From the NCBI GenBank assembly GCA_963750395.1, contig CAVVQM010000010.1, positions 434,001-498,000 of the forward strand: DNA of 64,000 bases, in the 5' to 3' direction. This document shows positions 9,194-18,544 of this stretch, piece by piece (within the stretch, counting starts at the first letter, position 1; every line of letters starts with the position of its first letter). This DNA is from JADJPO01 sp963750395 (lineage in GTDB: Bacteria; Actinomycetota; Actinomycetes; Actinomycetales; Kineosporiaceae). The notes under the pieces are model-generated. The model searched no databases. It was not told where the DNA came from and saw only the letters and a list, made by a program, of their open reading frames with translations. The translations under genes were made by a program, and so were the position numbers.

Positions 9194-9871
9194 TCAGGCC
9201 GGCCCGGCCTTGTAGCCGACTCCCCGCACGGTGACCACGATCTCGGGGCGTTCGGGGTCCTTCTCGATCTTGGATCGCAGTCGCTGCACGTGCACGTTGA
9301 CCAGCCGGGTGTCGGCCGCGTGACGGTATCCCCAGACCTGTTCCAGCAGGACCTCGCGGCTGAACACCTGCCACGGCTTTCGGGCGAGCGCCACGAGCAG
9401 GTCGAACTCGAGCGGGGTCAGCGAGATGATCTCCTCGCCGCGGTGCACCGAGTGGCCGGCGACGTCGACGCTCAGATCACCGATCTCCAGGCTCTCCGGA
9501 GCCGGTTCGTCACCGCGTCGCATACGGGCGCGCACGCGGGCCACCAGTTCCTTGGGTTTGAACGGCTTGACCACGTAGTCGTCGGCCCCTGATTCGAGCC
9601 CGAGGACGACGTCCACGGTGTCCGTCTTGGCCGTCAGCATGACGATCGGGACCCCGGACTCGGCGCGGATCTGCCGGCAGACCTCGATGCCGTCCTTGCC
9701 GGGCAGCATGACGTCCAACAGGACCAGGTCCGGCCGGGTCGACCGGAAGACCTCCAACGCCCCCGAGCCGTCCGCGCAGAAGAGGGGCTCGAAGCCGTCC
9801 CCCCTCAGCACGATGCCCAACATCTCGGCCAGGGCGGTGTCGTCATCGACCACGAGAACGCGTCCCTTCAT
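9194..9871 (-). CDS. mtrA: Response regulator MtrA
   Basis: OmpR/PhoB-family response regulator, 225 residues. The receiver domain starts with RVLVVDDD, has phosphoacceptor Asp53 in LLDVMLPG, the conserved Thr in MLTAK and the Lys in VVKPFKPKEL. The winged-helix DNA-binding domain follows (LTPLEFDLLVALARKP to TVRGVGYKAG). ATG 9871 is preferred; GTG two codons upstream (9877) is possible. Usually essential in actinobacteria. Possible target boxes for it lie upstream of ahcY at 36441-36460. Confidence 0.97.
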   Translation of the reverse strand: MKGRVLVVDDDTALAEMLGIVLRGDGFEPLFCADGSGALEVFRSTRPDLVLLDVMLPGKDGIEVCRQIRAESGVPIVMLTAKTDTVDVVLGLESGADDYVVKPFKPKELVARVRARMRRGDEPAPESLEIGDLSVDVAGHSVHRGEEIISLTPLEFDLLVALARKPWQVFSREVLLEQVWGYRHAADTRLVNVHVQRLRSKIEKDPERPEIVVTVRGVGYKAGPA

Positions 9872-9991
9872 GGGCACATGGTGTCACTCGCCGGCCCGCG
9901 CGGCGCGCAGCGGCCCGGACAAGCCGCCCGATGGAGCAGAATCAAGGGCGTTCACACTCTGTGCGCACATCCGTGAGCACCATTCGTCCGG

Positions 9992-9999
9992 GGAGGAGG
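9992..9999 (+). promoter_or_regulatory. Shine-Dalgarno sequence deciding the start at GTG 10006
   Basis: GGAGGAGG six bases upstream of GTG 10006. It makes this GTG preferable to the earlier ATG at 9931, which would add a charged N-terminus with no family resemblance. Confidence 0.75.
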
Positions 10000-10005
10000 A
10001 CACAC

Positions 10006-11170
10006 GTGGCAGACCAGCCGCCGGAGCCGGTGTGGCAGCCCCCGCCACCCCAGGGTGCCGAGCAGCCCACCGGAGGTCAGCAATCCCCGGGGGCCGGGCA
10101 GTCCGCCTGGGGTCAGCCATCCGCGTGGGGCCAGCAACCCACCTGGGGTCAGCAACCGGCCTGGGGTCAGCAACCTGGTGGCCCGCTCCAGGGGCCCGGC
10201 TCCCGCCCACGGCCCGGGATCATCCCGCTGCGCCCGATCACGCTGGGCGAGATCCTGGACGGCGCCTTCCAGTCGATCCGGACGAATCCCCGCACCATGC
10301 TCGGTGTGTCTGCGGTGGTGCTCATCGCGGTCACGGCGATCGGGGTGGTCCCCAACTTCTATCTCCTGCTGACGGTGCGCGACCTGGGCGAACTCGACCC
10401 GGGGGCCAGTGACGACGACGTACGACGGGCCCTCACCCCGCTGCTGTCCGCCGTCGGGGGTCTCGGCCTGATCACCGTGCTCAAGATTCTCGCAACGACG
10501 GTGCTCTCAGCCCTGCTCGTGGTGGCCGTCAGCGAGGCGGTCATCGGCCGTCGTACCTCACCGTCCCAGGTCTGGGCCCGGGTGCGGCCACGCCTCTTCG
10601 CGGTGATCGGCCTTTCGTTGCTCACCCTGGTCATCCCGATGGCGCTGGTCCTGGGCGGGATCGCACTCGCGGTGGCGCTCGGGCTCCTGATCGGGGCCCA
10701 GTCCACGACCGGCGCCGGCGTCGCGGCCGGTCTGCTGATCGGCCTGATCTTCTTCGTCCTGGCGACCTGGATCGGAGTGCGGCTGTCCCTGGCCGGGCCG
10801 GCGCTGCTGCTGGAGCGTGCCGGGGTCGGTCTGGCCCTGCAAACGCTCGTGGCGGCTGGTCGGCGGATCCTGGTGGCGGGTCTGGGGCGTCCTGCTCGTC
10901 GCCGCCATCATCACCGGGATCGGCGCCTCGATCGTCGCCGGACCGTTCTCGATCGCGCAGACGATGGCCCTCGGCTCGGACCCCTCGGTCAGCACCTCAC
11001 GGGTGTTCCTGGCCGCCGCGCTGGGCGGGATCGGCGAGATCATCGGCGGCACCGTGATGACGCCCTTCTCAGCAGCGGTGACCTCGTTGCTGTACATCGA
11101 CCGGCGGATGCGCGCCGAGGGCCTGGACATCGATCTCACCCGGGCCGCGCAGGACGGCCGCCCCGAATGA
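10006..11170 (+). pseudogene. Polytopic membrane protein of the MoxR-neighbourhood block, split by a one-base insertion
   Basis: Membrane protein with a Pro/Gln/Trp-rich cytoplasmic N-terminus containing WGQQP repeats (residues about 20-60), followed by IIPLRPITLGEILDGAF, typical of the actinobacterial glycerophosphoryl-diester-phosphodiesterase-membrane-domain-like family, and about six helices. The first frame runs to LALQ, after which RSWRLVGGSWWRVWGVLLVAA continues in the next frame. One extra A in the AAA at 10841-10843 accounts for the break; removing it gives 387 uninterrupted residues. Its stop overlaps the next gene by four bases, so it heads an operon of envelope-associated genes. 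The function is not known. The clean homopolymer indel suggests a sequencing error. Confidence 0.8.
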
Positions 11171-11817
11171 ACCCGCTCGCCGACGCCCCGCTCGACCCCT
11201 CACGAGAGCAGGCCAGGGGCTGGGCCGTCGACGAACTGTCCCGGCGCGAGTACCAGCAGGCCCGACCGGGGATCGTCGAGCGGCTCGCGTCCTGGCTCGA
11301 GGACCGGCTGCGCGACCTCGTGGGCTCGCTGGAGGGAATCGACTCCCCCGGTTCGGCCATCGGGGCCGCCGTGGTGCTGGCGATCGTGCTGGGCCTGATC
11401 TGGTTCGCGGTGTGGCGCTTCGGCGGGCCCGGCTCTTCGGGCACCCGCCGGCACCCGGAGTCGGTCTTCAGCGACGCCGTTGTGGTCTCGGCCGACGAGC
11501 ATCGGGCGGCGGCCCGGCGGGCGGAGCGCGACGGGGATTGGCGTCAGGCCGTGCTGGAGCACTTCAGGGCCCTGGTCCGCGAACTGGAGGAGACCACGGT
11601 GCTGGCGCCGCGCCCCGGCCGCACCGCCGACGAGGCGGCAGCCGAGGCGGCTCTTGTGGTGCCCGAACAGGCGGAGTCGCTGACGACGGCCTCGCGGACG
11701 TTCGACGAGATCCGCTACGGCGGCCGGACGGCGACCCGCGAGGACGCGGCCCAGGTCGGCGGTACCGAGGGCGAGGTGTCCCGCGCGGTGCGCTCGGGTC
11801 GGGCGGTCCTGTCGTGA
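11167..11817 (+). CDS. DUF4129 domain-containing membrane protein
   Basis: A 216-residue protein with a cytoplasmic or external N-terminal half, one membrane helix at about residues 60-80 (AIGAAVVLAIVLGLIWFAVW), and a C-terminal DUF4129 domain (HRAAARRAERDGDWRQAVLEHFRALVREL to FDEIRYGG). DUF4129 proteins are regularly found with MoxR ATPases and DUF58 proteins, as here, and some are fused to transglutaminase domains. Start and stop codons overlap both neighbours by ATGA and GTGA, showing translational coupling. The molecular role is undefined. Confidence 0.88.
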   Translation: MNPLADAPLDPSREQARGWAVDELSRREYQQARPGIVERLASWLEDRLRDLVGSLEGIDSPGSAIGAAVVLAIVLGLIWFAVWRFGGPGSSGTRRHPESVFSDAVVVSADEHRAAARRAERDGDWRQAVLEHFRALVRELEETTVLAPRPGRTADEAAAEAALVVPEQAESLTTASRTFDEIRYGGRTATREDAAQVGGTEGEVSRAVRSGRAVLS

Positions 11818-13013
11818 CCACGGGCACGGTCGCCGACGCCGGTCCGGTCCGGTCCTGGTGGCGGCGGTGGCGCTGGCCGGTGTTGCTCGGCACGGCGATG
11901 GTGGCGGTGGTCACGGTCGGCGCGATCGGCTTGCCACGCGGCAACGGCGACTTCGATCCCGACTCGGCACAGCCGGAGGGCACCCTGGCCCTGGTCCGCA
12001 TCCTGACCGCACAGGGGATCGACGTCCACGTGGTGCGCAGCATCGTCGAGGTGGACCCGTCACCGGATGCCACCCTGCTGGTGAGCCGGCCCGCAGTGGT
12101 GCCCTTCGACGAACTCCGCCGGTTGAGGCAGGCCGGCGACCTGGTGCTGATCGCGCCCGATGCGGTGGTCCTGGACGAACTCGCCGTGCCGGTCACCCCG
12201 GCGGGCAGCGAGCCGGCACGGACCGCGTCGCCGGGGTGCGACCTGGACGACGCGGCGGCCGCGGGCGCGGCGCTCGCGGGCGGCCGGACGTACCGGCTGA
12301 CCGGGACGCCGCCGGCGGACGGGCAGGTACACGTGTGCTACCCGGCCGAGGACTCCGCGGGCGCCGCCCGCGGTGCACTCGTCGTCCTCGCCGAGGATTC
12401 GCGCCGGATCGCCGTGGTGGGACAGCCCGACCTGATGCGCAACGCCGAACTCGACCGGGCCGGGAACGCAGCCCTGGCCGTGCGGCTCCTGGGGCAGCGG
12501 CCGCGACTGCAGTGGTATGTCCCCGACCCGGCCGAGCTGCCTGTCCAGGAGTCGGTGAGCCCGTTGGAGCTCCTACCCGACTGGGTGCGCTGGGTCCCGT
12601 GGCAACTCGCCCTGACGGCCGGGGTGGTGATGATCTGGCGTGGCCGCCGGCTCGGACCGCTGGTGTCCGAGCCCCTGCCGGTCGTGGTCCGCTCGGCCGA
12701 GACCCACGAGGGACGGGCCCGCCTGTACCGGCGGGCTGGTGCCCGCGATCGGGCGGGCGCGGCGCTGCGGACGGCGTCGGCACGCCGGCTGGCGGCGCGC
12801 CTCCAGGCCGGCTCCGGCACCCCCACCGCACTCGCCGACCGGGTCGCACATACCCTCGGACGCGACCCCGCCACCGTGCGCTCGACGTTGATCGGCCCCG
12901 CCCCGGACAGCGACGACGCGCTGGTGGCCCTCGCGAACGAGTTGGCCGGGATCGAGGAGGATATGGCGGCGATGACCAACCGCGCATGGGGCGAGGACGA
13001 GGACGGACGATGA
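11814..13013 (+). CDS. DUF4350 domain-containing membrane protein
   Basis: A 399-residue protein with a membrane helix at about residues 18-40 and a second helix at about 260-280 (WQLALTAGVVMIWRGRRLG). Between them lies the extracytoplasmic DUF4350 domain, which resembles a class I glutamine amidotransferase-like fold (NGDFDPDSAQPEGTLALVRIL start). The C-terminal cytoplasmic tail is helical. GTG 11814 overlaps the previous stop. In actinobacteria the gene sits between DUF4129 and MoxR genes. No enzymatic residues could be assigned. Confidence 0.87.
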   Translation: MTTGTVADAGPVRSWWRRWRWPVLLGTAMVAVVTVGAIGLPRGNGDFDPDSAQPEGTLALVRILTAQGIDVHVVRSIVEVDPSPDATLLVSRPAVVPFDELRRLRQAGDLVLIAPDAVVLDELAVPVTPAGSEPARTASPGCDLDDAAAAGAALAGGRTYRLTGTPPADGQVHVCYPAEDSAGAARGALVVLAEDSRRIAVVGQPDLMRNAELDRAGNAALAVRLLGQRPRLQWYVPDPAELPVQESVSPLELLPDWVRWVPWQLALTAGVVMIWRGRRLGPLVSEPLPVVVRSAETHEGRARLYRRAGARDRAGAALRTASARRLAARLQAGSGTPTALADRVAHTLGRDPATVRSTLIGPAPDSDDALVALANELAGIEEDMAAMTNRAWGEDEDGR

Positions 13014-14011
13014 GTCACGGGGACAGCGGGAGCGCAGCGGGACAGTCCGCGGCCGTGGACGCCGAGCAGGCGCGGCAGGCCCTGGCCCGGGTGCGCGGCG
13101 AGGTGGGCAAGGCCGTGGTGGGACAGGACTCGGCGGTCTCGGGGCTGGTGATCGCTCTGCTCTGCAGGGGGCACATCCTGCTGGAAGGCGTTCCGGGAGT
13201 GGCGAAGACGCTCCTGGTGCGAGCCTTCTCCGCAGCCCTGGACCTGCGCACGACGAGGGTGCAGTTCACGCCGGACCTGATGCCCGGTGACGTCACCGGC
13301 TCACTGGTCTACGACGCTCGCACCGCGGAGTTCTCCTTCCGCGAGGGGCCGGTCTTCACCAACCTGATGCTGGCCGACGAGATCAACCGGACGCCACCGA
13401 AGACCCAGGCGTCCTTGCTGGAGGCGATGGAGGAGCGCCAGGTCAGCGTCGACGGCCGGCCGCGGCCGCTGCCCGAGCCCTTCGTCGTGGCGGCAACCCA
13501 GAACCCGGTCGAGTACGAGGGCACCTACCCCCTGCCCGAGGCACAGCTCGACCGCTTCCTGATGAAGATCCCGATGCCGCTGCCACCCAGGGACGTCGAG
13601 ATGGAGGTCCTGGCCAGGCATGCCGACGGGTTCGATCCCCGCGACCTCGCGGCGGCCGGGGTGCGCCCGGTGGCCGGACCGGCCGATCTGGCCGCCGCGA
13701 CCGCCGCGGTGCGCCGGGTGACGGCGGCCCCCGAGGTGCTCGGCTACATCGTGGACCTGGTCCGCGCCACCCGCAGCGCGCCGTCCCTGTCCCTCGGGGT
13801 CTCCCCGCGTGGGGCGACGAACCTGTTGGCGACCAGCCGGGCCTGGGCCTGGATGCAGGGGCGCACCTTCGTCACTCCGGACGACGTCAAGGCCCTGGCC
13901 CGCCTCACCCTGCGCCACCGGATACAGCTTCGCCCGGAGGCGGAGCTGGAGGGCACCACCGCGGACGGCGTGCTGGACAGCGTGCTCGCGACGGTGCCGG
14001 TCCCCCGCTGA
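13010..14011 (+). CDS. MoxR family AAA+ ATPase
   Basis: A 333-residue AAA+ ATPase thought to act as a chaperone in assembling or activating partner complexes, often with DUF58 and von Willebrand-type proteins. Walker A is GVPGVAKT (residues 60-67), Walker B LMLADEINR (119-127), followed by the MoxR-typical EAMEERQVSVDG and AATQNPVEYEGTYPLPEAQLDRF (sensor 1 and arginine-finger region). The C-terminal lid domain is complete. ATG 13010 overlaps the upstream stop by four bases. The partner is probably the DUF58 protein just downstream. Confidence 0.95.
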   Translation: MSHGDSGSAAGQSAAVDAEQARQALARVRGEVGKAVVGQDSAVSGLVIALLCRGHILLEGVPGVAKTLLVRAFSAALDLRTTRVQFTPDLMPGDVTGSLVYDARTAEFSFREGPVFTNLMLADEINRTPPKTQASLLEAMEERQVSVDGRPRPLPEPFVVAATQNPVEYEGTYPLPEAQLDRFLMKIPMPLPPRDVEMEVLARHADGFDPRDLAAAGVRPVAGPADLAAATAAVRRVTAAPEVLGYIVDLVRATRSAPSLSLGVSPRGATNLLATSRAWAWMQGRTFVTPDDVKALARLTLRHRIQLRPEAELEGTTADGVLDSVLATVPVPR

Positions 14012-14027
14012 GAACGGGCTGACGGCG

Positions 14028-15320
14028 ATGGCGCTCACCGGCCGCACGGCCGCGCTGATGCTGCTCGGGGTGCTGCCCGTGCTGATCGCACCCGGGTGGG
14101 CCAGTCTGCTGGGGTGGACGGCCGTGGTCGTGGCCGTCGTCGGCCTCGATCTGGCGCTGGCCGTCTCGCCCCGGGCTCTGACGGTGAGCCGCGAGGAGAC
14201 CGGGTCGGTGCGGCTCGGCCGGCCGGTGAGCAGCGCGGCGCTGATCACGAACACCTCGGCCCGCGACGCGCACACCACGCTCCGCGACGCCTGGCAACCC
14301 TCAGCGGGTGCGGCACGGACCCACACCCGGATGGACGTGCCCGCAGGCCAGCGGCGCCGCCTGAACACCGAGCTGGTGCCGGAACGGCGGGGCGACCTCG
14401 TCTCCGTGGGCATCGCCGTGCGCAGCTTCGGCCCGCTGCGGCTGGCCGCCCGGCAGCGCACCGTGGGGGTACCGGGGCGGCTACGGGTCCTGCACCCCTT
14501 CGGATCCCGGCGTCACCTGCCCAGTCGTCTGGCCCGACTGCGCGAACTCGACGGCCGTGCCGCCGTCCAGGTGCGCGGGCAGGGCACCGAGTTCGACTCC
14601 CTGCGCGACTACGTCATCGGCGACGACGTGCGCGCCATCGACTGGCGGGCCACCGCACGGGGACAGCAGGTGGTGGTGCGCACCTGGCGACCCGAGCGCG
14701 AGCGGCGGGTGCTGATCGTGCTGGACACCTCGCGGACCTCGGCCGCGCGAGTCGGCGGCCTGCCCCGGCTGGACTCCTCGATGGACGCCGCCCTGCTGCT
14801 GGGCGCCCTGGCCTCACGAGCCGGGGACCGGGTGGGGCTGCTCGCGATGGACCGGCGGGTGCGTGGCAGGGTCGACTCCGCCTCGCGGGCCAGCCTGCTC
14901 GCGGACATGGTCGACGCCACGGCCACCCTGCAGGCCGACCTCGTCGAGGCCGACTGGACGACGATCGTCGGTGCGATCCGGGCGACGCTGAGCCGCCGTG
15001 CGCTCGTCGTCCTGCTGACCTCCCTGGAGCCGGCCGCGCTCGACGAGGGGCTGCTCCCGGTCCTGCCGATGCTGACCAGCCGGCACCTGGTCATGATCGG
15101 GGCCGTCGACGACCCGCACCTGGCCGAGATGGCCGGACGCCGGCGCGACGTGCACGAGGTCTACGAGGCGGCCGCCGCGGAGCGGGCCGCGATCGAGCGG
15201 ACCGCACTCGTGGCCGAGTTGACGCGCTACGGGGTGGAGGTCGTCAGCGGTCGACCCGAGGAGTTGCCCCCGCGGCTGGCAGACCGGTACCTGGCCCTCA
15301 AGGCCGCCGGGCGGCTGTGA
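14028..15320 (+). CDS. DUF58 domain-containing protein
   Basis: A 430-residue membrane-anchored protein. Two helices lie in the first 50 residues; a beta-rich middle follows. The DUF58 signature DYVIGDDVRAIDWRATAR leads into a von Willebrand factor A-like domain with LIVLDTSR in place of a full MIDAS motif. It begins 17 bases after the moxR stop on the same strand. MoxR/DUF58 pairs are widespread, and the ATPase is thought to act on the VWA-like partner. Process served here is unknown, though the envelope is the likely site given the membrane anchors of all neighbours. Confidence 0.92.
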   Translation: MALTGRTAALMLLGVLPVLIAPGWASLLGWTAVVVAVVGLDLALAVSPRALTVSREETGSVRLGRPVSSAALITNTSARDAHTTLRDAWQPSAGAARTHTRMDVPAGQRRRLNTELVPERRGDLVSVGIAVRSFGPLRLAARQRTVGVPGRLRVLHPFGSRRHLPSRLARLRELDGRAAVQVRGQGTEFDSLRDYVIGDDVRAIDWRATARGQQVVVRTWRPERERRVLIVLDTSRTSAARVGGLPRLDSSMDAALLLGALASRAGDRVGLLAMDRRVRGRVDSASRASLLADMVDATATLQADLVEADWTTIVGAIRATLSRRALVVLLTSLEPAALDEGLLPVLPMLTSRHLVMIGAVDDPHLAEMAGRRRDVHEVYEAAAAERAAIERTALVAELTRYGVEVVSGRPEELPPRLADRYLALKAAGRL

Positions 15321-15345
15321 CGTCCTGCAGCCCACGGCCGGGCGC

Positions 15346-16341
15346 TCACCCGGCGACCGGTGCGACGTCCTCGACCAGCTCACCTCGCAGGTCACCGGTC
15401 TCCCCGGCGAGGGCGGCCCGCCGACCGAAGTGCCACACGTACCCGAGGAAGGCCAGCCACACCGTCGCCCCGATGCCGATCCGGGCCCAGGTCGGCAGGG
15501 GTGAGGGCGTGACGAAGGCCTCGACCACCCCGGAGACGGCCAGCACGACCACCAGTCCCATGGCCACCGTGAGCATCGATCGGCCCTCGACCGCCAGTGA
15601 CCTGCTGCGGGATCGCGGCCCCGGATCCACCCACGCCCAGAAGAGCTTCAGGCCGGCACCCGCCGCGACGAACACCGCCGTCAACTCGAGCAGGCCGTGC
15701 GGCAGGATCAGGCCGAAGAACACGTCCGTCCGTCCGTTCAGGGCCATCAGGGCGCCGATCACGCCGAGGTTGAGCGCGTTGGTGAACAACAGATAGACCA
15801 CGAGCACACCGGTGATCCCGAAGGCGATGCACAGCGCCGCGACCCACGCGTTGTTGGTCCACACGCGCGCGGCGAAGCTGGTCGCCGGGTGCTCGCTGTA
15901 GTAGCTCTCGAAGTCGACCTCGACCAGCCGGCGGATCTCCTGCTCGCTGCCCAGGCTCGCCTGGACCTCCGGATCGCCGGCCACCCACAGAGCGACCAGC
16001 AGGGCGACCACCACGGTGAACGCCGCGCTGGCCGCCGTCCACCATCGACTGCGCCAGGCTGCGGCCGGGAACGAGACGGTGAACAGCCGGGCGACCTCGC
16101 GGCCGAGGGGCTCGCTGCTGCCCGTCAACGCCGTCCGGGCCGAGGCCACCAGGCGGGACAGCCGGCCGCTGACGATGGGATCGGAACTGGCGGACCGGAC
16201 CGCCGACAGGTGGGTCGCCGCCCGCTGGTACAGCTCGACCAGTTCGTCGGCCTCGGCACCGGTCAGGCGCCGCCTGCCGGCCAGGGTCTCGAGCCGGTCC
16301 CATTCGCGGCGGTGCACCGCCGCGAAGGCATCGACGTCCAC
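15346..16341 (-). CDS. Stage II sporulation protein M-like (SpoIIM/DUF95) membrane protein
   Basis: A 331-residue integral membrane protein with an N-terminal soluble helical region (MDVDAFAAVHRREWDRLE, residues 1-100) and about six helices after it. FFGLILPHGLLELTAVFVAAGAGLKL is the hallmark of the SpoIIM family. In non-sporulating actinobacteria it co-occurs with RDD, MoxR and DUF58 genes. GTG 16341 follows TAGCCT by six bases, so it is probably translated from a leaderless mRNA. It is convergent with the DUF58 gene (25-base gap). Confidence 0.92.
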   Translation of the reverse strand: MDVDAFAAVHRREWDRLETLAGRRRLTGAEADELVELYQRAATHLSAVRSASSDPIVSGRLSRLVASARTALTGSSEPLGREVARLFTVSFPAAAWRSRWWTAASAAFTVVVALLVALWVAGDPEVQASLGSEQEIRRLVEVDFESYYSEHPATSFAARVWTNNAWVAALCIAFGITGVLVVYLLFTNALNLGVIGALMALNGRTDVFFGLILPHGLLELTAVFVAAGAGLKLFWAWVDPGPRSRSRSLAVEGRSMLTVAMGLVVVLAVSGVVEAFVTPSPLPTWARIGIGATVWLAFLGYVWHFGRRAALAGETGDLRGELVEDVAPVAG

Positions 16342-16347
16342 CGGGCC

Positions 16348-16353
16348 AGGCTA
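16348..16353 (-). promoter_or_regulatory. -10 element of a predicted leaderless promoter (SpoIIM-like gene)
   Basis: TAGCCT on the minus strand, six bases before GTG 16341. The spacing places the transcription start on the initiation codon. Confidence 0.5.
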
Positions 16354-16420
16354 CTCGGGCCGAAGGGCCCCCAATCCCAGTGGTCGTCGACTCCTAGCGT
16401 GGGTGATCGGGGTGAGTCTG

Positions 16421-17347
<927 letters not shown>

Positions 17348-17390
17348 GCGCGGCGTCCGACCACCGGCACCAACCTCCCGAACGACGATC

Positions 17391-17396
17391 TAGGCT
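17391..17396 (+). promoter_or_regulatory. -10 element of a predicted leaderless promoter (RDD gene)
   Basis: TAGGCT six bases before ATG 17403; no usable Shine-Dalgarno spacing. Confidence 0.5.
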
Positions 17397-17402
17397 CGGA
17401 GC

Positions 17403-18302
17403 ATGGCGACGGCGGCGGACGACGACGACGCCCTCGTCATGCCCGAGGACGTGATCACGGGCGAGGCCGTGGCCCTCGATCTGCCGCCCGCCTCCTTCGC
17501 CACCCGAGCCCTGGCCATCGCCGTGGACCTGATGGTGATGGTGGCCGTCCTTCTCGCGATGGCATGGCTGCTCACGACACTGCTCGGCGGGATCGACGAG
17601 GCGGCCGGGGCCGCGATCGCATTGGTGGTCGGCGTCTCCGTCCTGGTGTTCCTGCCGGCCTCCTGGGAGACCCTGACCCGGGGTCGTTCACCGGGGAAGT
17701 TGGCGGCCGGGCTGCGTGTGGTCCGCGACGACGGCGGCCCCATCCGGTGGCGTCAGGCGCTGATGCGCGCGCTGCTCGGGGTGTTCGAGATCGTCATCCT
17801 CGCCGGCAGCGCCGCGCTGATCTGCTCACTGTGGAACCCGCGTGGCAAGCGGCTCGGAGATCTCTTGGCCGGCACGTATGTGGTGCGCGACCGCGCGCCC
17901 GCCGCCCCGCCGGCGTTGCCGGTACCACCGCCCGCGCTGGCCGCGTGGGCGGCAGGCGCCGACGTCGGCCGGTTGCCCGACGAACTCGCCCTGGCCGCGC
18001 GGCGATTCCTGGGCCGGGCGGGCGCGATGCACCCCGAGTCCCGGGCACGGACCGCCACCGACCTGGCGACGCGGGTGTCGGCACACGTGGCGCCCACTCC
18101 GCCCGGCCCCACCGCCCCCGAGGCGTTCCTCGCCGCCGTCCTGACCGAACGGGGCCGCCGCACCGCCGCCCGGCTGGAGGCCGAGCATCGCCGTCGGCTG
18201 GACCGGGCCCGACGACGGTCGGCCGCACCGGTCCTGTCGCCGGGCTCCACCAGGCTGATCGAGGACCCTGGGAGCAGCGGCGCCCCGACCACGCAGAGGT
18301 GA
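17403..18302 (+). CDS. RDD family membrane protein
   Basis: A 299-residue protein. The RDD domain (about residues 25-165) begins FATRALAIAVDLMVMVAVLL with the conserved Arg and Asp in helix 1, has the loop GRSPGKLAAGLRVVRDDG, and ends NPRGKRLGDLLAGTYVVRDR. A 130-residue Ala/Arg-rich cytoplasmic tail follows, which is longer than in minimal RDD proteins. RDD proteins are found with SpoIIM, MoxR and DUF58 genes across actinobacteria; some have been tied to ion transport elsewhere, but function here is unknown. Confidence 0.9.
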   Translation: MATAADDDDALVMPEDVITGEAVALDLPPASFATRALAIAVDLMVMVAVLLAMAWLLTTLLGGIDEAAGAAIALVVGVSVLVFLPASWETLTRGRSPGKLAAGLRVVRDDGGPIRWRQALMRALLGVFEIVILAGSAALICSLWNPRGKRLGDLLAGTYVVRDRAPAAPPALPVPPPALAAWAAGADVGRLPDELALAARRFLGRAGAMHPESRARTATDLATRVSAHVAPTPPGPTAPEAFLAAVLTERGRRTAARLEAEHRRRLDRARRRSAAPVLSPGSTRLIEDPGSSGAPTTQR

Positions 18303-18544
18303 AGGTCACACTGTTCCTCCACCCGCCCGGTTGAACTGACCGTCACGCCCCGTAGATCATGATCAGACATTCCGGGCTCCCGTACTCGCAGGGTGCCTGA
18401 CGAGTGACCACCGGGTTCGGCCGAATGACGTTCCTGATCCCTTCGCGCCGTGCCTGACCACGCGTTCAGCAGTTCGCAGGCGCGACAGCCCGTTCCCTGA
18501 TTCGATTCACCTCAGGGTTCGTGACACGGACGGAGTGGGCAGTG
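18303..18544. other. Intergenic region before the polysaccharide locus
   Basis: 242 bases with no credible gene. The bias towards A/T is slightly higher than in the surroundings, as expected for a promoter region, but I see no convincing -35/-10 pair, hairpin or riboswitch. It marks the left border of the polysaccharide locus. Confidence 0.5.
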
